Source: Ignavibacteria bacterium
Lineage (GTDB): Bacteria > Bacteroidota > Ignavibacteria > Ignavibacteriales > Melioribacteraceae
DNA: 36,897 nt
Assembly (NCBI GenBank): GCA_009773205.1
Contig: WPAE01000023.1
Span: forward strand, 1-36,897
Direction: 5' to 3'
A model generated the notes under the pieces. It did no database searches, had not been told where the DNA came from, and saw only the letters and a list, made by a program, of their open reading frames with translations. The position numbers were made by a program, and so were the translations under genes. This document shows, piece after piece, positions 8,085-15,786 of this stretch; positions within the stretch are counted from its first letter, which is position 1; the number at the start of each line of letters is the position of its first letter.

Positions 8085-8923
8085 AAAAGATAAATGAGCC
8101 TATTCTAAAAAGCCTCAAATTGAGTTTTTGCACTTTGAATTTGAGCAATAATCAAAGCATTTTTTCATCCGAAATACCTTTTTATAGTTTGTTAACGATA
8201 ACTTTATACAACAGCGTAAGTGCTCAGACTCCGGAAGAGTTGATGGACAAAGCAAACAAGTTTTATCAAGAGCAAAATTTTTCTGAAGCAATTGCTAACT
8301 ACGATAAAATTTTAGCGCAAGGATTTGAAAGCGGAACTTTGTATTATAACCTTGGTAACGCTTACTTTAAAGAAGGAAAAATCGGCAAATCAATTCTTTA
8401 TTTTGAAAAAGGGCTTAAGCTTGAACCAAACGATGAAGACTTGCGCTACAATCTGACGATTGCAAATTCCAGAACAATTGACAAGATTACCGAAGTACCG
8501 AAGTTGTTTTTAGTTTTATGGTGGGAAGGTTTAGTTACCGCATTTGGAATTATCGGCTGGTCAATTTTCGTTGTTATTACATTTTGGATACTGCTTGCCA
8601 GCATTGCTGTTTACTTTTTCTCTCGTAAAACCGCATGGCAGAGATTTACTTTTATGAGCGGCTCTATTTCACTTTCCATTCTTGTATTTCTGATTGTGGT
8701 TTTGTTCGCCCGCGTTAATAGAGAAACTGCTACAGATTACGGCATTCTAACAGAACTTACTTATTCAGCAAAAGTTTCTCCAGATGAAGACAGCAATGGC
8801 GCTTTTGTTATTCACGAAGGTGTTAAATTCAGTATTGAAGATTCCGTAGGTGAATGGGTTAAAATTCGCTTGATAGATGGAAAAATAGGCTGGGTTAAGA
8901 AAGAAACTTTTGGGCAAATCTAA
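8081..8923 (+). CDS. batE: BatE, TPR and SH3-like membrane protein
   Basis: A 280-residue BatE protein: two or three TPRs (about 50-130, including GTLYYNLGNAYFKEGKIGKSI), two membrane helices (GIIGWSIFVVITFWILLASIAVYFF as the first, FMSGSISLSILVFLIVVLFA as the second), and a C-terminal bacterial SH3-like domain (VIHEGVKFSIEDSVGEWVKIRLIDGKIGWVKK, shown here in part). The strong GGAGG before ATG 8081 and the ATGA overlap with batD support the start. The pre-sequence is odd: about 48 residues precede the SVSAQ cleavage-like site and the hydrophobic run is short and broken. It ends the bat operon. Confidence 0.88.
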   Translation: MKKINEPILKSLKLSFCTLNLSNNQSIFSSEIPFYSLLTITLYNSVSAQTPEELMDKANKFYQEQNFSEAIANYDKILAQGFESGTLYYNLGNAYFKEGKIGKSILYFEKGLKLEPNDEDLRYNLTIANSRTIDKITEVPKLFLVLWWEGLVTAFGIIGWSIFVVITFWILLASIAVYFFSRKTAWQRFTFMSGSISLSILVFLIVVLFARVNRETATDYGILTELTYSAKVSPDEDSNGAFVIHEGVKFSIEDSVGEWVKIRLIDGKIGWVKKETFGQI

Positions 8924-8970
8924 TTTTATCTCTAACATAAAACTTCGTTGTAGAATTGCTGTTGTGCAGC

Positions 8971-9020
8971 TCTGCCGTAATACGTTCATATAATTTTTTT
9001 ATTTATATTTGAACGGCAGA
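8971..9020 (+). promoter_or_regulatory. Promoter inside an 8-bp inverted repeat, upstream of the VWA lipoprotein
   Basis: TATATTTG at 9004-9011 matches the TAnnTTTG -7 box. It lies between TCTGCCGT (8971-8978) and ACGGCAGA (9013-9020), a perfect 8-bp inverted repeat with a T-run in the loop. No convincing TTG is found at the usual upstream distance. The T-run and dyad could also end bat-operon transcription. Confidence 0.45.
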
Positions 9021-9035
9021 TCAATCGGATGGTCA

Positions 9036-10349
9036 ATGAAGAAAGTAATTGAAAAATATAGTTTATTAGCAATAGTAATGTTGCTGTTTGTTCCCGGTTG
9101 TTCTTTTGATAATGGAACTACTAGCCCAACAGAAAGCAGCAATAATTCGATTATTAGTTTGCAAATGCCGAAAGATGGTACTACGGGTATTTCTGTCTTT
9201 GGTACAAACCTGCAATGGTCAACTACTGCTGCCATTGGAACTTCATTTCAAATTTTTATTGAACCTACTACTGGGAAAAATGTACTGCCTGTATCTTCAA
9301 GCTGGAATACAACTCCTAAAGCTGTTGGTTTAACATCTACCTCTTACAACACTGGACAGTTAACTTACGCTGCTTGGTATGCGTGGAAGGTAAGAGCACT
9401 GCTCACTAACGGTTTTTGGACTGACTCTCATGTGCAGTATTTTCAAACAGAAGACATTCCGCCATCTGCTTCTAACATTCTAAAAGTTTATGATTACGCA
9501 ACAAACTATGACCCGAATAACTTAAATCAAGACAGAGTTATAAATATAATTTTACAGGTTACAGATCCCGCAGGAAACGGAATTGTAAATTTATCCAAAG
9601 AACAATTTGAAGTTTTAGAAGATGGCGAACAGCTTCGCGAAGCGGAAGTTAAATTTTCTGCAATGCCGGCTTCAAGAATAGTTATGCCCGTAAGCATTTT
9701 AATAGACAACAGCACGAGCATTAAAGCAAACAATCGTCTGCCTCAAATGAAAACCGATGCTACAGAAATAGTAGCTCGATTATCATCAATTTCAACATTG
9801 AAATCATATTTTAATATTTATCAATTCAGCGAAAATTTATCGCCTCAAGTTGGAACTATAACACCTCCAGGCGTTTCGTCCGATCAAGCAAAGTTAGAAA
9901 TCTCCAACATTCAAAATGGAGTTGCTTCTACAGATTTGTACGGCGCTGTTGCCGATGTTGCAAACTCTATGTTTAATTCTTATACAGTTAATGAAGTCAA
10001 AAATCACGTTATGGTTGTTCTATCTGATGGAGATGATACTGCCGGTAAAAGAAATTTAGCAGAAGCTACAAATGCGGTTGCGGCTAAAAGAGTTTATACA
10101 ATTGGTTACGCTGGAGATCTCCGCGAAGATATTCTGAAGATGATTGGTGTTTCCGGCTACTTTAACCGCAGCTTAAACACAGATTTTAGCTCGTACTTGC
10201 TTAACTTAAAAACTTATCTCGAAAACTTTTCGAAAAGTTTTTATATGCTCACTGTTACAAGTCCAAAGCGTGGTTTTAAAAACCGCACTATCTCAATTCG
10301 TATGCACGGAAGTTTATATCCGGTAAGTGTAAATTATCCAGGCTGGTAA
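9036..10349 (+). CDS. VWA-domain lipoprotein with FN3-like domain
   Basis: About 437 residues. The signal peptide KKVIEKYSLLAIVMLLFVPG leads to a lipobox-like VPG-C with Cys22, so it is probably a lipoprotein. Next come a fibronectin-like beta domain (about 40-140, with YAAWYAWKVRALLTNG), a strand-rich linker with EQFEVLEDGEQLREAEV, which is common before extracellular VWA domains, and the VWA domain with D224, S226 and S228 in ILIDNSTSI and VVLSDGDDTAG later. A longer frame begins at TTG 9009, but that codon overlaps the promoter -7 box, so ATG 9036 is chosen. It follows the bat operon but has its own promoter. The ligand is unknown. Confidence 0.8.
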   Translation: MKKVIEKYSLLAIVMLLFVPGCSFDNGTTSPTESSNNSIISLQMPKDGTTGISVFGTNLQWSTTAAIGTSFQIFIEPTTGKNVLPVSSSWNTTPKAVGLTSTSYNTGQLTYAAWYAWKVRALLTNGFWTDSHVQYFQTEDIPPSASNILKVYDYATNYDPNNLNQDRVINIILQVTDPAGNGIVNLSKEQFEVLEDGEQLREAEVKFSAMPASRIVMPVSILIDNSTSIKANNRLPQMKTDATEIVARLSSISTLKSYFNIYQFSENLSPQVGTITPPGVSSDQAKLEISNIQNGVASTDLYGAVADVANSMFNSYTVNEVKNHVMVVLSDGDDTAGKRNLAEATNAVAAKRVYTIGYAGDLREDILKMIGVSGYFNRSLNTDFSSYLLNLKTYLENFSKSFYMLTVTSPKRGFKNRTISIRMHGSLYPVSVNYPGW

Positions 10350-10360
10350 AAAGGTAAATT

Positions 10361-10651
10361 ATGTCTGTTACACAAAAAGATGTAGAATATATAGCATTGT
10401 TAGCCAAACTTAAATTTGAGCAAACCGAGTTAGATAATTTTACTCATCATCTGAACGATATTCTTGCTTATGTAGAAAAGCTGAATGAGCTTGATACAGA
10501 AAGCATTGAACCTCTTTCTCATCCAGTAGAAAACAGTAATGTTTTCCGCGAGGATGAACTTAAGCATTCAATTTCAACTGAAGAATCTTTGAAGAACGCT
10601 CCAGATAAAACGGAAGAATTTTTCAGAGTACCAAAAGTAATCAACCAATAA
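10361..10651 (+). CDS. gatC: Aspartyl/glutamyl-tRNA amidotransferase subunit C
   Basis: A 96-residue GatC, the small subunit that holds GatA and GatB together in the GatCAB amidotransferase, which converts Glu-tRNA(Gln) or Asp-tRNA(Asn) to the amidated form. The family motifs are clear: DVEYIALLAKLKFEQTE at the start, LNDILAYVEKLNELDT in the middle and EPLSHPVE with a C-terminal FRVPKVI. Length is typical. It stands 11 bases after the VWA lipoprotein and 12 before kdsB; gatA and gatB are not in the window, so the complex is encoded at more than one site. Confidence 0.95.
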   Translation: MSVTQKDVEYIALLAKLKFEQTELDNFTHHLNDILAYVEKLNELDTESIEPLSHPVENSNVFREDELKHSISTEESLKNAPDKTEEFFRVPKVINQ

Positions 10652-10663
10652 TTTTTATAGAGA

Positions 10664-11419
10664 ATGATTGTAGGAATAATTCCCGCCCGCTTCGCCTCAT
10701 CGAGATTGATGGGAAAACCGCTTGCAGTAATTGGCAGCAAACCAATGATACAGCACACTTACAACAGCGCTAGGAAATCGAAACTGTTAGATAAAGTAAT
10801 AATTGCAGTTGATGATGAAAAAGTTTTTCAAGTTGTAAAAAGTTTTGGAGCCGAAGCTTATATGACACCTAAAGAATGCGCCAGCGGCTCTGATAGGATT
10901 GCGCTTGTAACAGAAAAAATTCCAGATGCTCATATAATCGTTAATATTCAAGGTGATGAGCCGTTCATAAAAGGAAAGATGATTGATCAAGCAATCGAGC
11001 CGCTCTTGTTCGATAAAAAAGTAAATCTTTCTACACTTGCAAGAAGAATTACAAATGTGGAAGAGATGAAATCTCCAGCAGCAGTTAAAGTTGTTTTTGA
11101 TTATCACAACTTTGCGATGTATTTCTCTCGATCCCCAATTCCTTTTGTACGCGATGCAAGAACTAATCTGGATAGGGTTCAATCGGCAGAAATTTACAAA
11201 CACATTGGCTTATATGTTTACAGAAGAGACTTGCTTCTAAAGTTTACTACGCTTAGACCGACAGATCTTGAACAAATTGAAAAATTAGAGCAGCTTAGAT
11301 TTTTAGAACATGGCTTCAAAATGAAAATTGTTGTTACCGAATATGACAGCCTTTCCGTTGATACTCCGCGCGATCTTGATTTGGCACGCCGTTTTTACGA
11401 CAGGCAGATTAAAAGGTAG
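10664..11419 (+). CDS. kdsB: 3-deoxy-manno-octulosonate cytidylyltransferase
   Basis: A 251-residue KdsB, which activates Kdo with CTP to give CMP-Kdo for lipid A-core synthesis in the cytoplasm. It begins IIPARFASSRLMGKPLAVI, the nucleotide-binding signature of the family, and continues with IIVNIQGDEPFI (metal-binding aspartate), KVVFDYHNFAMYFSRSPIPF, YKHIGLYVYRR and LEQIEKLEQLRFLEHG, all expected in KdsB. It lies in the same direction as gatC with a 12-base gap, and about 3 kb before the main Kdo/Lpt cluster. Confidence 0.96.
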   Translation: MIVGIIPARFASSRLMGKPLAVIGSKPMIQHTYNSARKSKLLDKVIIAVDDEKVFQVVKSFGAEAYMTPKECASGSDRIALVTEKIPDAHIIVNIQGDEPFIKGKMIDQAIEPLLFDKKVNLSTLARRITNVEEMKSPAAVKVVFDYHNFAMYFSRSPIPFVRDARTNLDRVQSAEIYKHIGLYVYRRDLLLKFTTLRPTDLEQIEKLEQLRFLEHGFKMKIVVTEYDSLSVDTPRDLDLARRFYDRQIKR

Positions 11420-11440
11420 TGTTTTATAAGTCCAAATTAA

Positions 11441-11471
11441 TTGTCTTTTCAAGCCGTCAATGCTATTTTTG
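11441..11471 (+). promoter_or_regulatory. Promoter of the B12-binding subunit gene
   Basis: TTGTCT at 11441-11446, a 17-base spacer, and TATTTTTG at 11464-11471, an exact TAnnTTTG box. Transcription would begin near 11478. This places the longer upstream ATG (11460) before the transcription start and supports ATG 11496 as the translation start. Confidence 0.6.
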
Positions 11472-11495
11472 AGTAAGAAAATTTGGAGTATTAAG

Positions 11496-11903
11496 ATGGA
11501 TCAAAAAATTAGAGTTCTTGTTGCCAAAGCTGGATTAGATGGACACGATAGAGGCGCAAAAGTTGTTGCCGCGGCGCTTAGAGATGCAGGTATGGAAGTT
11601 ATTTACACAGGGCTGCGTCAAACGCCGGAAATGATTGTTGAAGCTGCAATTCAAGAAGATGTTCATGCTATTGGAATTAGTATTCTTTCCGGCGCGCATA
11701 TGACAATCTTTCCCAAAATTTTGCAATTGATGAGAGAAAAAGAAGTAGAAGATATTTTGTTATTTGGCGGTGGAATTATTCCCGAAAGTGATTTGGTAAA
11801 ATTAAAGGAAATGGGAATTGGAATGCTCTTTACACCGGGCACTTCTACGCAAGATATTATTAAGTACTTAACTGAATGGGTTGAAAAGCACCCGAAGAAT
11901 TAA
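11496..11903 (+). CDS. Cobalamin-binding domain protein (methylmalonyl-CoA mutase small subunit)
   Basis: About 135 residues forming only the B12-binding domain of the methylmalonyl-CoA mutase type. The cobalamin-ligating motif is present as DGHDRG (DxHxxG) near the start, followed by [13 protein letters not shown] and [12 protein letters not shown], which line the corrinoid and nucleotide tail. In split mutases such a subunit pairs with a separate catalytic chain and rearranges succinyl-CoA and methylmalonyl-CoA; no catalytic chain is in the window. GGAG lies 9-12 bases before ATG 11496. A longer frame from 11460 exists, but that ATG lies upstream of the predicted transcription start. Confidence 0.88.
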   Translation: MDQKIRVLVAKAGLDGHDRGAKVVAAALRDAGMEVIYTGLRQTPEMIVEAAIQEDVHAIGISILSGAHMTIFPKILQLMREKEVEDILLFGGGIIPESDLVKLKEMGIGMLFTPGTSTQDIIKYLTEWVEKHPKN

Positions 11904-11928
11904 AACAACAAACTGCGATAAGCTATAA

Positions 11929-12153
11929 GAAGTAAGCAATTATACTGCAATTCACCAAAGTGAGCATGTTACACTAAAAGTTTACGATTTGCTTGGCAGA
12001 AAAGTAGCGACTCTTGTTGATGAATACAAACAAGCCGAAACATATAATTATAAATTCTCAATTATAAATTATAAATTGTCTTCGGGTGTTTATTTTTACC
12101 TTTTGCAAGTCGGCAGTTACAGAGAAACGAAAAAACTCGTAGTTCTGAAGTGA
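11929..12153 (+). pseudogene. Relic of a type IX secretion C-terminal sorting domain
   Basis: One frame reads 74 codons to TGA at 12151-12153 with no start codon and a stop directly before it (11926-11928). It encodes HVTLKVYDLLGRKVATLVDE, then LSSGVYFYLLQVGSYRETKK and LVVLK: the hallmark of the T9SS type A sorting domain that ends secreted proteins in Bacteroidota and Ignavibacteria. The usual preceding segment (NYPNPFNPxT) is reduced to a short unrecognisable stretch. There is no cargo protein in front. A five-unit heptanucleotide repeat runs through the middle. Best read as a leftover of a deleted secreted-protein gene. Confidence 0.8.
12046..12080 (+). repeat. Heptanucleotide tandem array AATTATA within the T9SS relic
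   Basis: Five consecutive 7-base units: AATTATA, AATTCTC, AATTATA, AATTATA, AATTGTC. Further on, 12179-12216 contains looser units near CACTTCT and CACCTTT, again spaced mostly by seven. Confidence 0.75.
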
Positions 12154-12242
12154 GAAGTGAGAGTTTAGCGTATATTTTTCACTTCTCACCTTTGACTTTC
12201 ACCTTTCACTTCTCATCCCAAAGAGCTTGGCACAGGCTCTTT
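12150..12242 (+). terminator. Two hairpins after the T9SS relic, possible terminators
   Basis: GTGAGAAGTGA (12150-12160) pairs with TCACTTCTCAC (12179-12189) as a perfect 11-bp inverted repeat. AAAGAGC (12220-12226) pairs with GCTCTTT (12236-12242). Neither is followed by a clean T-run, so termination is only a possibility. The rest of the gap to 12284 holds pyrimidine-rich repeats and no gene. Confidence 0.4.
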
Positions 12243-12284
12243 CACGTCTTTCGTTTTTCATCTCACTTCTTCCGTTTTCCTCGC

Positions 12285-12316
12285 TTCAATTAATGCCTTT
12301 CTTTATTTATTTTTCG
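12285..12316 (+). promoter_or_regulatory. Candidate promoter of the DUF1624 gene
   Basis: TTCAAT at 12285-12290, a 17-base spacer and TATTTTTCG at 12308-12316. The -7 box has the same TAnnTTTCG form as the rRNA and aldehyde dehydrogenase promoters. The start codon follows about 20 bases later. Confidence 0.45.
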
Positions 12317-12336
12317 GCAGTTATTAATAGGGTTCA

Positions 12337-13440
12337 ATGACAAAAAGTACAAGAGAAAGAATTTTCTTTATAGATTTTATGCGTGCCTTTGCCGTAATAA
12401 TGATGGTTCAAGGACACACAATAGATGCTTTTCTTGCAGATGAATACCGTACTTACGATTCATTAGTTTACAGCTTTTGGGTTACAATACGAGGCTTTAC
12501 AGCCCCAATTTTTATGGTTTCATCCGGTGTAGCCTTTACCTATATGTTTCGTTCGGTTAATCTCCCTTTTAGTCAAAATCCTCGTGTAACAAAAGGATTA
12601 AAGCGCTTTGTTGTGTTGATGTTGACAGCATATTTGTTACGGTACCCGACTTATCTTTTGATCGATTTTAGCCACGTTACTCACCAGCAGTGGCTTACAT
12701 TTTTTACGGTTGATGCGCTTCACTTAATTGGAATTGGAATATTATTTATTCTTTTCTTCTCTTATTTATCGGAAATATTGAAATTGAATGAGTACTTAGT
12801 TTATACTCTTGCAGCAGCTTTTTTCTTTTTGATGTGGAATGTTACAGAATACATCAACTGGGCAAATAATTTTCCTATTCCATTTGCTGCATATTTTTAC
12901 GCTGGAACGGGTTCGCTCTTTCCAATTTTTCCTTGGAGCGGTTACGTTCTTGCTGGCGCTTTACTCGGGACTTATCTTGCTAAAAATCCGGGTATGTATA
13001 AAACAAAAAGTTTTAATTATGTACTTGCTGCTATTGGAGTAAGTTTTCTCGCTGCGGCTGGGATTGTTTCTTTTATTCAAACTAATTTTATTGGTTATAA
13101 ACATTTCTTTACCGATAATTCATTTGTTATTTTACTAAGGTTGGGTGTAGTTGCTTTGTTAATCAGCTTTATGTCTTTTCTTGCTGATTCAGTAAAGAAA
13201 ATTCCTTTGATAGTGCAGGAAATTGGCAGATATACTTTAGTGGTTTATGTTGTTCATATAATTGTTATTTATGGCAGTGCGTGGATACCCGGTTTTGCAA
13301 TGTTCTGGCCAAAATCGCTTAATTTAACTTTATCTCTGCTTGCTGCTGCTGCAATGATTGTTCTTATGGTTTACTTAGTGCATTTGATTAATAAATATAA
13401 ACCGGTGCTAAAGAAAAAACCGGTTACATCTCATTCCTAG
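12337..13440 (+). CDS. DUF1624 / heparan-alpha-glucosaminide acetyltransferase-like membrane protein
   Basis: A 367-residue protein with about ten membrane helices. The N-terminus [20 protein letters not shown] followed by HTIDAFL is the signature of DUF1624 (HGSNAT catalytic-like) acyltransferase-related proteins; the histidine after VQG is the conserved candidate catalytic residue. Further helices include [32 protein letters not shown] and [15 protein letters not shown]. The family may transfer acetyl groups across the membrane to sugars, so a role in envelope glycan modification beside the Kdo genes is plausible but not shown. It ends 8 bases before ruvB with TAGGAG at its stop, which serves as the ruvB ribosome binding site. 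Confidence 0.82.
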   Translation: MTKSTRERIFFIDFMRAFAVIMMVQGHTIDAFLADEYRTYDSLVYSFWVTIRGFTAPIFMVSSGVAFTYMFRSVNLPFSQNPRVTKGLKRFVVLMLTAYLLRYPTYLLIDFSHVTHQQWLTFFTVDALHLIGIGILFILFFSYLSEILKLNEYLVYTLAAAFFFLMWNVTEYINWANNFPIPFAAYFYAGTGSLFPIFPWSGYVLAGALLGTYLAKNPGMYKTKSFNYVLAAIGVSFLAAAGIVSFIQTNFIGYKHFFTDNSFVILLRLGVVALLISFMSFLADSVKKIPLIVQEIGRYTLVVYVVHIIVIYGSAWIPGFAMFWPKSLNLTLSLLAAAAMIVLMVYLVHLINKYKPVLKKKPVTSHS

Positions 13441-13448
13441 GAGTTTTT

Positions 13449-14480
13449 TTGCCGAAACGTGCAGATAATTTGAATCCATCTTTAAACGAAGAAGAAAAAA
13501 AGTTAGAGCAGTCGCTTCGTCCCAAAAGATTTGATGATTTTACCGGTCAGGCTAAGATTACGGATAATCTAAAAGTTTTTATTGGCGCTGCAAAAAAACG
13601 TGGCGAAGGATTAGATCATGTTCTTCTTACCGGACCTCCAGGATTAGGAAAAACTACACTCGCTAACATAATAGCAAACGAGATGGGTGTTAAAATCAAA
13701 ATTACTTCTGGTCCAGTTCTCGAAAAGCCTGGCGACTTAGCCGGACTTCTTACCAATCTAGAAGAAAAATCCGTTTTGTTTGTTGATGAAATTCACCGCT
13801 TAAGCCCTGTTGTAGAAGAATATCTTTACTCTGCAATGGAAGATTACAAGCTGGATATTATGATAGACAGCGGGCCAAATGCACGTACAGTTCAGATTAA
13901 ACTTCCGCACTATACTTTGATTGGCGCTACAACAAGAGCCGGGTTGTTAACTGCTCCTTTACGAGATCGTTTTGGAATTAAATCTCGTTTAGATTATTAT
14001 GAAACAGAGTTAATCAAAAAAATTGTTTTGCGCTCTTCAGGTATCTTAAATATAGCTATTGAAGATAACGCTGCAAATGAACTTGCAAAGCGTTCTCGCG
14101 GAACACCAAGAATTGCAAACCGTTTGCTTAGAAGAACAAGAGATTTTGCAGACTTCGAAAACAAAAAAATTATAGATATTGAGATTGCTCAAAAGGCTTT
14201 ACTTGCTCTTGAAGTAGATGAGTTTGGTTTAGATGAAATGGATAAGGATATTATTCTTACAATAATCGAAAAGTTTAACGGCGGACCTGTAGGTCTTAAC
14301 ACTCTTGCCGTTGCAGTTAACGAAGATTCTGGTACAATAGAAGAAGTTTACGAACCTTTTTTAATTCAACAGGGATTCATTCAGCGTACGCCCCGTGGAA
14401 GAGAAGCTACTGATTTGGCTTATCTTCGTTTCAATAAAAAGCGAGGAAAAATTAAGCAGCAAGAAAATCTTTTTGAATAA
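13449..14480 (+). CDS. ruvB: Holliday junction branch-migration helicase RuvB
   Basis: A 343-residue RuvB, the hexameric motor that with RuvA drives Holliday junction branch migration in recombination repair. The N-terminal [16 protein letters not shown], Walker [10 protein letters not shown], Walker [19 protein letters not shown], sensor [19 protein letters not shown] and the C-terminal winged helix ([16 protein letters not shown], then RTPRGREAT) are all present. The start is TTG, selected because GGAG lies about 8 bases upstream and the next in-frame starts would cut into the conserved N-terminus. ruvA and ruvC are not nearby. Confidence 0.97.
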   Translation: MPKRADNLNPSLNEEEKKLEQSLRPKRFDDFTGQAKITDNLKVFIGAAKKRGEGLDHVLLTGPPGLGKTTLANIIANEMGVKIKITSGPVLEKPGDLAGLLTNLEEKSVLFVDEIHRLSPVVEEYLYSAMEDYKLDIMIDSGPNARTVQIKLPHYTLIGATTRAGLLTAPLRDRFGIKSRLDYYETELIKKIVLRSSGILNIAIEDNAANELAKRSRGTPRIANRLLRRTRDFADFENKKIIDIEIAQKALLALEVDEFGLDEMDKDIILTIIEKFNGGPVGLNTLAVAVNEDSGTIEEVYEPFLIQQGFIQRTPRGREATDLAYLRFNKKRGKIKQQENLFE

Positions 14481-14493
14481 ATAGCGTGGAGTT

Positions 14494-15309
14494 ATGGTAA
14501 AGGTTAACAAAATCGAAATAGGAGACGGCAGCCCACTTGTCTTAATTGCCGGTCCTTGTGTTGTTGAAAACGAAAAGACAACACTAAAAACTGCTGAAAC
14601 TATTAAAACTATTACAGAAGAACTTGGAATTCCTTTTATCTTCAAATCGAGTTACAAGAAAGCTAACAGAACAAGCATTCATTCCTTTAGTGGAATTCAC
14701 TTTGAGAAAGCGCTCAAAATTTTAGAGAAAGTTAAGAAGGAACTCTGCGTTCCTCTATTAACCGATGTTCATTCTGAGCAGGAAGTTGAGCATGTAGCCC
14801 ACGTTGCAGATGTTCTTCAAATACCAGCCTTTCTTTGCAGGCAAACCGATTTGCTTGTAACTGCAGGCAAATCCGGCAAAGTAGTTAATGTAAAAAAAGG
14901 ACAGTTTCTTGCGCCGCAAGACATGGCTCATGTAATTGTAAAGATTGAAACCACAAAAAGTAAAAAAATATTACTTACAGAGCGCGGCACAACTTTTGGC
15001 TATCATAATCTTGTTGTGGATATGAGAAGCTTGCAAATAATGCGCAGCTTTGGCTATCCTGTTATTATGGATGCAACTCACGCAGTTCAATTGCCAAGCA
15101 AGGGAAGTGAATCCGGCGGAGAAAGACAATTTATTTACGCATTGGCTAAAGCAGCAGTTGCTGTTGGCGTTGATGGATTATTCTTAGAAGTACATCCGAA
15201 TCCTTCTTTAGCTTTAAGCGATGCAGAAAGTCAGCTTCCGCTCGATATGTTAAAAAAACTATTGACAACGATTAAACAGATTGATGAAATAGTAAAAAAT
15301 GAAAATTGA
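14494..15309 (+). CDS. kdsA: 3-deoxy-8-phosphooctulonate synthase (Kdo-8-P synthase)
   Basis: A 271-residue KdsA, which condenses phosphoenolpyruvate and arabinose 5-phosphate to Kdo 8-phosphate in the cytoplasm. Recognisable parts are LVLIAGPCVVENE, FKSSYKKANRTSIHSFSG, PLLTDVHSEQEVE, AFLCRQTDLL, MDATHAVQLPS and EVHPNPSLALSDAESQLPL. Cys22 in AGPC is the residue that binds metal in the metal-dependent class (Aquifex type); the metal-independent enterobacterial class has Asn there, so this enzyme is predicted to need a divalent metal. It overlaps the next gene by 11 bases. Confidence 0.96.
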   Translation: MVKVNKIEIGDGSPLVLIAGPCVVENEKTTLKTAETIKTITEELGIPFIFKSSYKKANRTSIHSFSGIHFEKALKILEKVKKELCVPLLTDVHSEQEVEHVAHVADVLQIPAFLCRQTDLLVTAGKSGKVVNVKKGQFLAPQDMAHVIVKIETTKSKKILLTERGTTFGYHNLVVDMRSLQIMRSFGYPVIMDATHAVQLPSKGSESGGERQFIYALAKAAVAVGVDGLFLEVHPNPSLALSDAESQLPLDMLKKLLTTIKQIDEIVKNEN

Positions 15310-15781
15310 TATTCTCACTAAAATTAGAGATATAAAACTGTTCTTGTTTGATTTAGAAGGTGTTTTGATACATAAGAATGCAGCCAATTGTATTGAAAAC
15401 ATAGATAAATTTATTCATCAGATAAATATTGCTTGTGAAGAATTTACTAAACACAAATTAAAATTTGGAATTGTAACGGCGAGCAACGAGAATTTCTTAG
15501 AGAAAATTAAGACTAACAGTAATTGTATTGTACTTTCAAATTCCATAAATAAAGTACAAATGGTGGATGATTACTTGAAGCACGAGATAATTAATTACAA
15601 ACAAGTTCTTTACATTGGCGATGATATACTAGATATTCCATTACTTCAGAAAGTTGGAATATCGGGCGCGCCTAAAGATGGAAGAAGAGAAGTTAAACGA
15701 GTAGTAAACTTTATTACAAAATCTAACAGTGGTGAAGTATTGCCGGAAATTTTAGATTACTTAAAACAAACTAAGAAGTGA
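15299..15781 (+). CDS. KdsC-like HAD phosphatase with an altered catalytic motif
   Basis: A 160-residue HAD-superfamily protein in the place expected for KdsC, which removes phosphate from Kdo 8-phosphate. Motif I reads LFLFDLEGVL: nucleophile D18 is kept, but the acid/base position two residues later is Glu20 instead of Asp. Motif II (IVTASNENF) has Thr at the usual position, K85 is a candidate motif III lysine, and motif IV is IGDDILDIPLL (D108, D109, D112). The C-terminal GAPKDGRREVKRVVNFIT and SGEVLPEIL match KdsC tails. It overlaps kdsA by 11 bases. It is shorter than typical KdsC (about 170-190). Likely KdsC; activity with a DxE motif is uncertain. Confidence 0.75.
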   Translation: MKIDILTKIRDIKLFLFDLEGVLIHKNAANCIENIDKFIHQINIACEEFTKHKLKFGIVTASNENFLEKIKTNSNCIVLSNSINKVQMVDDYLKHEIINYKQVLYIGDDILDIPLLQKVGISGAPKDGRREVKRVVNFITKSNSGEVLPEILDYLKQTKK

Positions 15782-15786
15782 TTGCC

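Noticed and set aside
11460-11495. 12-residue N-terminal extension of the B12-binding subunit
   Set aside because: The upstream ATG falls at the promoter -7 box and before the expected transcription start; GGAG supports ATG 11496.
12250-12300. Possible CRISPR-like or regulatory array in the pyrimidine-rich gap
   Set aside because: Units are short (about 7 bases) and contiguous with no spacers, so it is simple-sequence repeat, not CRISPR.
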